DNA from: a bacterium
Lineage (GTDB): Bacteria; Patescibacteriota; Minisyncoccia; Minisyncoccales; CG1-02-41-26
Direction of reading: 5' to 3'
NCBI GenBank assembly: GCA_021162885.1
Contig: JAGGXV010000017.1
Location: forward strand, 1 to 35,422
DNA length: 35,422 nucleotides
In this document: positions 30,757-35,422 of the stretch, one piece after another
How the letters are laid out: each line of letters opens with the position of its first letter
Numbering within the stretch: position 1 is the first letter of the stretch
The notes under the pieces: generated by a model
The model's database searches: none
What the model was told of the DNA's origin: nothing
What the model saw: the letters and a program-made list of their open reading frames with translations, nothing else
Translations under genes and position numbers: made by a program

Positions 30757-31734
30757 ATGAAAATAGAAAAATTTCTCACAATTTTATTTTGGGGAATAGT
30801 AATATATTTTGGAATAGGAATTGTTTCCCCGGTTTGTGCTTATAGCATCCAAAAATTAGCAAATGTCCCCGTAGAAAATGATTTCACTTTAGGTCCTGGG
30901 AAAGTTGAAGTTCTTTTAGATCCGGGATCCACAACCACCAGAAATTTGCTTATTACCAACCGATTAGGGAAAGTAATGGATTTTAAAGTTGAGATTGAAG
31001 ATTTTGAAGGTTCACCAACCGGTGAAAGAGCAGCCGTGCTTTTGGGTGGAAAACGTGGTCCTTATTCTTTGAAAAATTATTTAAATCCCGAACTTAGCGA
31101 ATTCACTTTAGCTCATGGAGAGAGAATGGTTTTGCCGGTTGAAATTTCTATTCCCGAAGGAATGGAGCCGGGTGGGCTTTATGGTTCAGTTTTAGTTTCT
31201 ACCTCCCCTCCAAAAGAAATACTAAAAAAAGAAGCAGGTAAAGTTAAGGGACAAATTCGAATAGTTGGCAGAATTGGCTCTCTTTTCTTTGTTAGGGTAA
31301 AAGGAAAAGCGAAAGAAGATGGGAAGTTAGAGAAGTTTGATACAGCTGACTCAAAAAGATTTTACCAGAAAGGTCCAATCTCTTTTTCTATTCTTTACCG
31401 AAACACAGGAAATGTTCACTTAGACCCTTATGGGTTAATTGAGATAAAAAATCTCTTGGGAAAGAAAATCGGTGAGATAGAGATTGATCCTTATTTTGCT
31501 ATGCCAAAATCTCTTCGATACCGAGAAGTGAAATGGGAAAGGGGGTTAGCCTTGGGTCGTTATACTGCCACTTTGTCTCTCAATCGTGGCTACAAAAATA
31601 TAATTGATAGGGCTAGTATAAACTTTTGGATTCTTCCCTGGAAAATTCTTTTAATCGCTGGAATTGCAATATTCTTTATCATTTGGTTCATTTGGTGGAT
31701 CGCTACTCACTTTGAGATAAGAAGAAAGCGCTGA
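30757..31734 (+). CDS. DUF916/WxLIP-like extracellular protein with C-terminal TM
   Basis: FTLGPGKVEVLLDPGSTTTRNLLITNRLGKVMDFKVEIEDFEG...PISFSILYRNTGNVHLDPYGLIEIKNLLGKKIGEI; C-terminal TM + RRKR. Confidence 0.7.
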   Translation: MKIEKFLTILFWGIVIYFGIGIVSPVCAYSIQKLANVPVENDFTLGPGKVEVLLDPGSTTTRNLLITNRLGKVMDFKVEIEDFEGSPTGERAAVLLGGKRGPYSLKNYLNPELSEFTLAHGERMVLPVEISIPEGMEPGGLYGSVLVSTSPPKEILKKEAGKVKGQIRIVGRIGSLFFVRVKGKAKEDGKLEKFDTADSKRFYQKGPISFSILYRNTGNVHLDPYGLIEIKNLLGKKIGEIEIDPYFAMPKSLRYREVKWERGLALGRYTATLSLNRGYKNIIDRASINFWILPWKILLIAGIAIFFIIWFIWWIATHFEIRRKR

Positions 31735-31738
31735 ACCA

Positions 31739-31830
31739 CGCGGAACGGTACGCAGAAGCCCGCGGAACAAATAAACGACGCATAAAATTCTGCGTTTGTT
31801 CTGCCGTGAGGTTCTGCGTGAAGGTCCGCG
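31739..31830. repeat. Imperfect inverted repeat of CGCAGAAC/CGCGGAAC units
   Basis: Left cgcggaacggtacgcagaagcccgcggaacaaataaacgacgcat; right arm reverse complement cgcggaccttcacgcagaacctcacggcagaacaaacgcagaat. Confidence 0.8.
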
Positions 31831-31837
31831 ATTTTTT

Positions 31838-32590
31838 ATGAAGAAATTCCTCTCTTTCATTATCATCTTTTCGCTAATTATTATTGCCTATCCTATTTTT
31901 GCTTATGTTGCTTCGAGCCCCAATTACCGTATTCAATCGGACTCAATCAATATTGGAGGGGCTCGACAGACCTCAACTAACTATATAATAGAAGACACAC
32001 TTGGGGAAATTTCATCTGGCATATCAACTTCAACAAACTATAAATTAAAAGCTGGTTATCAACAAATGCAGGAAGTTTATCTTGCTCTTTCTGTTCCTTC
32101 AGGGGTCTCGATGAGTCCGGATATCGGAGGAGTAAGCGGAGGACAGAGCAACGGTTTGGCGACAACCACCGTAACCACTGACAGCCCCAGTGGTTATACC
32201 TTAAGTGTTCGAGCAAGTAGCTCTCCTGCTATGGCAACCTCTACTTATGCCTTTGCTGATTACACCCCAGCCACTGCTGGTACTCCAGATTACACTTGGT
32301 CAGTACCGGCAACTACTTCTGAATTCGGTTTTACTCCCGAAGGTCAAGATGTTGTCCAAAAGTTTTTAGACAATGGAAGTAATGCTTGCAACACTGGCTC
32401 CAGTGAAACTACCGACGCTTGCTGGTACAACTTTTCAATCACCGATGAAACAATTGCTCAAACTTATTCTGCTAACCATCCTTCAGGCACTCAAACAATT
32501 ATAAAATTCAGAGCGGAATCTGGCACTCAGCATATTCAGGTGGCTGGCGGATATCAAGCAACGATAATATTCACCGCAATAGCGAATTAA
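31838..32590 (+). CDS. Secreted WxL-like surface protein (second)
   Basis: Signal peptide MKKFLSFIIIFSLIIIAYPIFAY; ALSVPSGVSMSPDIGGVSGGQSNGLATTTVTTDSPSGYTLSVRASSS...YQATIIFTAIAN; ATG 31838 preferred. Confidence 0.65.
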   Translation: MKKFLSFIIIFSLIIIAYPIFAYVASSPNYRIQSDSINIGGARQTSTNYIIEDTLGEISSGISTSTNYKLKAGYQQMQEVYLALSVPSGVSMSPDIGGVSGGQSNGLATTTVTTDSPSGYTLSVRASSSPAMATSTYAFADYTPATAGTPDYTWSVPATTSEFGFTPEGQDVVQKFLDNGSNACNTGSSETTDACWYNFSITDETIAQTYSANHPSGTQTIIKFRAESGTQHIQVAGGYQATIIFTAIAN

Positions 32591-32592
32591 AT

Positions 32593-32652
32593 CTATTGGA
32601 AACTAATAGAAACTAATAGAAATTGATAGAAGTTAATTGTTCTATGGAAATT
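32593..32652. repeat. 10-nt-period array (GAAACTAATA-type) running into the start of the four-helix-bundle gene
   Basis: ctattggaaa ctaatagaaa ctaatagaaa ttgatagaag ttaattgttc tatggaaatt. Confidence 0.8.
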
Positions 32653-33036
32653 AAGAAAAAATACATTCACTTAAAGGATTTAGAGGTTTATAAACTATCA
32701 AGAGAGCTATCTAAAATAGGTTGGGAGATTTACAAAAATATGGACTGGCGAACAAAAAAAGTCGTAGGTGACCAGTTAATAACTTCATTAGATTCTATAG
32801 GTGCTAATATTACAGAAGGTTACTCCCGATACCATTATTTAGATCAGATAAAATTTTATTACAACGCAAGGGGTTCACTTAGTGAAAGTTGTAGTCACTG
32901 GTTGGAGCTTTTAAAAGAAAGAGAATTAATAAAAGAGGAAGATTTTAAGAAAATGAAATCAATCTCTGAGAAATTGTCTTTAAAACTCAATAACTTCATC
33001 AGCTCAACTTATAAAGCAAGAAAATATCAACAATAA
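32644..33036 (+). CDS. Four-helix-bundle (23S rRNA IVS-type / S23-like) protein
   Basis: LEVYKLSRELSKIGWEIYKNMDWRTKKVVGDQLITSLDSIGANITEGYSRYHYLDQIKFYYNARGSLSESCSHWLELL. Confidence 0.88.
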   Translation: MEIKKKYIHLKDLEVYKLSRELSKIGWEIYKNMDWRTKKVVGDQLITSLDSIGANITEGYSRYHYLDQIKFYYNARGSLSESCSHWLELLKERELIKEEDFKKMKSISEKLSLKLNNFISSTYKARKYQQ

Positions 33037-33073
33037 ATTTCAATAAATTTCAATGAGTTTCTATAAATTTCTG
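33029..33073. repeat. 10-nt-period array (AATAAATTTC-type), inverted relative to 32593-32652, spanning a start codon
   Basis: aataaatttc aataaatttc aATGagtttc tataaatttc. Confidence 0.8.
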
Positions 33074-34486
33074 GTTATTATATGCATTTTCTTTACCCCT
33101 TTTTTTGTACTTGCTGTTTCTGACTCTACTAATGTTGACTTAAAGGTTGAAACCGGCATCGCTCCGGTTTGTAATGGGAATGGAATTTGTGAGCCAGCGA
33201 GGGGGGAGACAGAAACTAATTGTTCTGCTGACTGCGGTTGCAATAACAATGGAATCTGTGAGCCAGCAAGATTAGAAAACAGTACCAATTGTCCTAATGA
33301 TTGTCCTACTCTTGTTCCTACTCCAGGTGTAGGTGGAGCGGTTTTTATCACCGATACCACCCCGCCACTTATTTACAATCTATTTATTAAAGAAATTACT
33401 TTGAATTCAGTAACTATTTCTTGGAGAGTAGATGAACAAGCTATTTGCCAACTTTTTTGGGGTAGGACCCAGGAGTACAAAGAAGAAATTATTTCCGAAG
33501 ATGCTTTTTCTCGCGGAGAACATTCAACAAAAATAACCCATCTTTTACCTGGAACTTCTTATCATTTTAAAGTTGTTTGCAAAGACACCAATTACAACGA
33601 ATCAGAAACAACTGACCAAATGTTTACCACCTTAACTCTCCCCGATACTGTTCCACCCTCAAATATTAGCAATTTTGAAGCAATTCCCGGCGATAAAAAA
33701 ATTGCCTTAAAATGGCAAAGTCCACCTGACTCTGATTTCAAAGAAGTAAAAATATTCAGAAGCACTAAATTTTATCCCACAAGTCCTTGGGAAGGGAGAT
33801 TGGTTTATGTAGGAAGTGGGAATTTTTTTGAGGACATAAATTTGACTAATGGGATTACTTATTATTACACAGCTTTCAGTTATGATAGAGCAGGTAATTA
33901 CTCATCGGGGGCAGTTGTAGCTGGCACTCCCCAAGCTATCGTGGTTCCACCAGTAAAGCCCCCAGTTAAGCCACCTCCGCCAGTCAAACCACCAGTTGTT
34001 CCACTGCCACCTGAGGTAGAAAAACTAAACTTAGAGGATTTTGATTTCTGGCAAGAAGAGAAAAAACTTCCTTTGATTGAAGAAAAAAAGATAAAACTTA
34101 AAGAAAAAGAACCTTTGACTGTTTCCATTGATTACGAAAAGGTTCCTGAGGTTTTAAAAACCATAATGGTAACGTTAGAAAAAGATAACAAGTACTTTTC
34201 TTTTCTTTTGAGAATAAACCGAGAAAAAACAAAGTACTTAGCCACTTTAGTTCTTCCTCAACCTGGAATCTATCCTCTAACTATTTATATTTTGGATTTC
34301 AAAAACCAAACCCTAAAAACAATCACCGGAGAACTTATAGTAGAGAAAACAATAATCGAAGCTCTCCCGGAAGTTCCTTGGTACAAAAACTTTAAAACTT
34401 GGATATATATTTTGATATTAGTGGGAGCAGCTGTTACAGTTTACATTCTTAGAAGAAGACATAGAAAAGAAACTTATAAAAGTTAA
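33053..34486 (+). CDS. Surface protein with NGxCxPxxxExxxNCxxDC motifs, Fn3 domains, Pro-rich linker and C-terminal TM
   Basis: GNGICEPARGETETNCSADCGCNNNGICEPARLENSTNCPNDC; TPPLIYNLFIKEITLNSVTISWRVDEQAICQLFWG; PPVKPPVKPPPPVKPPVV; C-terminal TM. Confidence 0.8.
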   Translation: MSFYKFLVIICIFFTPFFVLAVSDSTNVDLKVETGIAPVCNGNGICEPARGETETNCSADCGCNNNGICEPARLENSTNCPNDCPTLVPTPGVGGAVFITDTTPPLIYNLFIKEITLNSVTISWRVDEQAICQLFWGRTQEYKEEIISEDAFSRGEHSTKITHLLPGTSYHFKVVCKDTNYNESETTDQMFTTLTLPDTVPPSNISNFEAIPGDKKIALKWQSPPDSDFKEVKIFRSTKFYPTSPWEGRLVYVGSGNFFEDINLTNGITYYYTAFSYDRAGNYSSGAVVAGTPQAIVVPPVKPPVKPPPPVKPPVVPLPPEVEKLNLEDFDFWQEEKKLPLIEEKKIKLKEKEPLTVSIDYEKVPEVLKTIMVTLEKDNKYFSFLLRINREKTKYLATLVLPQPGIYPLTIYILDFKNQTLKTITGELIVEKTIIEALPEVPWYKNFKTWIYILILVGAAVTVYILRRRHRKETYKS

Positions 34487-34600
34487 TAGGAACTTATTGA
34501 AACTTGTTTGCCCATGGCAAACGAAGCTGATAGAAATTAATTGCAATAAATTTCACGAGTGAAGCGAGTATAATTTCAAGGAATTTCAATAAATTCCGCT
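34470..34600. repeat. Repeat cluster: GAAACTTATA-type array, palindrome GTTTGCC-cat-GGCAAAC (34506-34522), inverse array
   Basis: gaaacttataaaagttaataggaacttattgaaacttGTTTGCCcatGGCAAACgaagctgatagaaattaattgcaataaatttc... Confidence 0.7.
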
Positions 34601-34619
34601 AAGAAAGTTGTTCGCACCC

Positions 34620-34640
34620 AGGCCCTTGACAGGGCCTTTT
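34620..34640 (+). terminator. Intrinsic terminator
   Basis: AGGCCCT-tgac-AGGGCCTTTT. Confidence 0.75.
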
Positions 34641-34664
34641 AAAATTGAGAAAATAGAATAAATA

Positions 34665-34708
34665 TCGGTTAGCCGAGCTGCTAAAATTCTTAATCTCGGT
34701 TAGCCGAG
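34665..34708. promoter_or_regulatory. Two identical palindromic sites upstream of the TM-HTH gene
   Basis: TCGGTTAGCCGAG at 34665-34677 and 34696-34708, 31 nt apart, 13 nt before ATG 34722. Confidence 0.6.
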
Positions 34709-34721
34709 AAAAGTTATTTCA

Positions 34722-35222
34722 ATGCGAAAAGAACTTCTTTCCGGTGAGTTAATTTCTCTTAAAGAAGCCTCAGAAATATCTGGCTATCACCCAGATTATT
34801 TGGGCTATTTGATTAGAAAAGGTAAAATAGAAGGGAAGAGGGCTGGCAGAGACTGGTTCACTACTGAGAAAGCAGTAAAAAATTATCTTTCAACTAAAAA
34901 ATTTCTACCAATAAAAGATATATTATTTTCTAAAGTAAGTCCCAGAATGCTTTTTATCAGCTTTGGAGCGGCAATTCTAATTGGAGTTGGCGCTTTTTTG
35001 TTTTTTTCTTCTCAGAATTATTTCCAAAAAGTGCCGGGAGATTTTAGTCAGCAAGAACTTCAAACAAAAAATATTGGCCCTCTAAAAGTCACCACCTACT
35101 CCTCAGACAGTGCCGGCGGCATTGAAATTTCAATTAAACCCGAAGGAACATTCCAAGTATCAAAGAAAAAACCCTCTTTTCCCCAGAAGATAAGAGATTT
35201 CTTTCAGGGAATAGTTAAATGA
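34722..35222 (+). CDS. Membrane-tethered HTH protein (second)
   Basis: GELISLKEASEISGYHPDYLGYLIRKGKIEGKRAGRDWFTTEKAVKNYL then TM MLFISFGAAILIGVGAFLFFSS. Confidence 0.78.
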   Translation: MRKELLSGELISLKEASEISGYHPDYLGYLIRKGKIEGKRAGRDWFTTEKAVKNYLSTKKFLPIKDILFSKVSPRMLFISFGAAILIGVGAFLFFSSQNYFQKVPGDFSQQELQTKNIGPLKVTTYSSDSAGGIEISIKPEGTFQVSKKKPSFPQKIRDFFQGIVK

Positions 35223-35225
35223 AAT

Positions 35226-35267
35226 CGCAGAACCACGCAGAACCTCACGCAGAACAAACGCAGAATT
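35226..35267. repeat. CGCAGAAC-unit array directly upstream of the GxxExxY gene
   Basis: cgcagaaccacgcagaacctcacgcagaacaaacgcagaatt; same family as 31739-31830. Confidence 0.8.
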
Positions 35268-35422
35268 ATGACAGAACTTTTATACAAAAAAGAATCATAT
35301 ATTATCCGCGGAATTGCCTATGATATTTACAAACAATTTAGAAATAACCACAAAGAAAAAATTTATCACAATGCTTTCTACTTAGGATTAACCTATAAAG
35401 GATTAAAAGCTGAAAAAGAGAA
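35268..35422 (+). CDS. GxxExxY-type protein, 3'-truncated by window edge
   Basis: MTELLYKKESYIIRGIAYDIYKQFRNNHKEKIYHNAFYLGLTYKGLKAEKE. Confidence 0.75.
   Translation, partial: MTELLYKKESYIIRGIAYDIYKQFRNNHKEKIYHNAFYLGLTYKGLKAEKE

Noticed and set aside
1-35422. CRISPR array, rRNA, ordinary tRNA genes, transposase or integrase
   Set aside because: No spaced identical direct repeats of CRISPR size, no rRNA segments, no tRNA-like arm apart from tmRNA, and no recognisable transposase/recombinase ORFs were seen.

Overview
AT-rich, gene-dense bacterial window. It looks like Patescibacteria/CPR (Parcubacteria-like), judging from short genes, a 30-aa COX24-domain peptide, TM-anchored HTH proteins, small zinc ribbons and IVS-type small proteins. 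Housekeeping content: infC-rpmI-rplT operon, tmRNA (ssrA) with smpB, argS, ileS, glyQS, recO, polX, greA-type factor, rtcA, a PurF homologue, and several DNA-repair enzymes (AAG glycosylase, EndoQ-like, PolX, MGMT, Nudix). The right end (about 28.9-35.4 kb) is a cell-surface locus: two WxL-like secreted proteins, a DUF916-like membrane protein and an Fn3 protein, bracketed by two membrane-tethered HTH proteins and carrying two IVS-type genes (four-helix-bundle and GxxExxY). The most unusual signal is repeat invasion of coding sequence. Homologous palindrome-bearing ~75-nt elements sit in the same reading frame in both argS and ileS. Unrelated repeat- or palindrome-derived segments interrupt EndoQ, an MTH938-like protein, a DUF72 protein and RecO, and extend other C-termini. 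Intergenic arrays with ~7-11-nt periods run into start and stop codons and flank the IVS-type genes. Other notable points: smpB overlaps the 5' end of ssrA, infC lacks an ATG start, the PurF homologue keeps its Fe-S cysteines but has altered catalytic motifs, an HD protein is internally duplicated with one copy missing a metal-ligand Asp, and there is a promoter-structured RNA-terminator unit at about 6.9-7.0 kb. All family calls are by eye from sequence; no database search was run.
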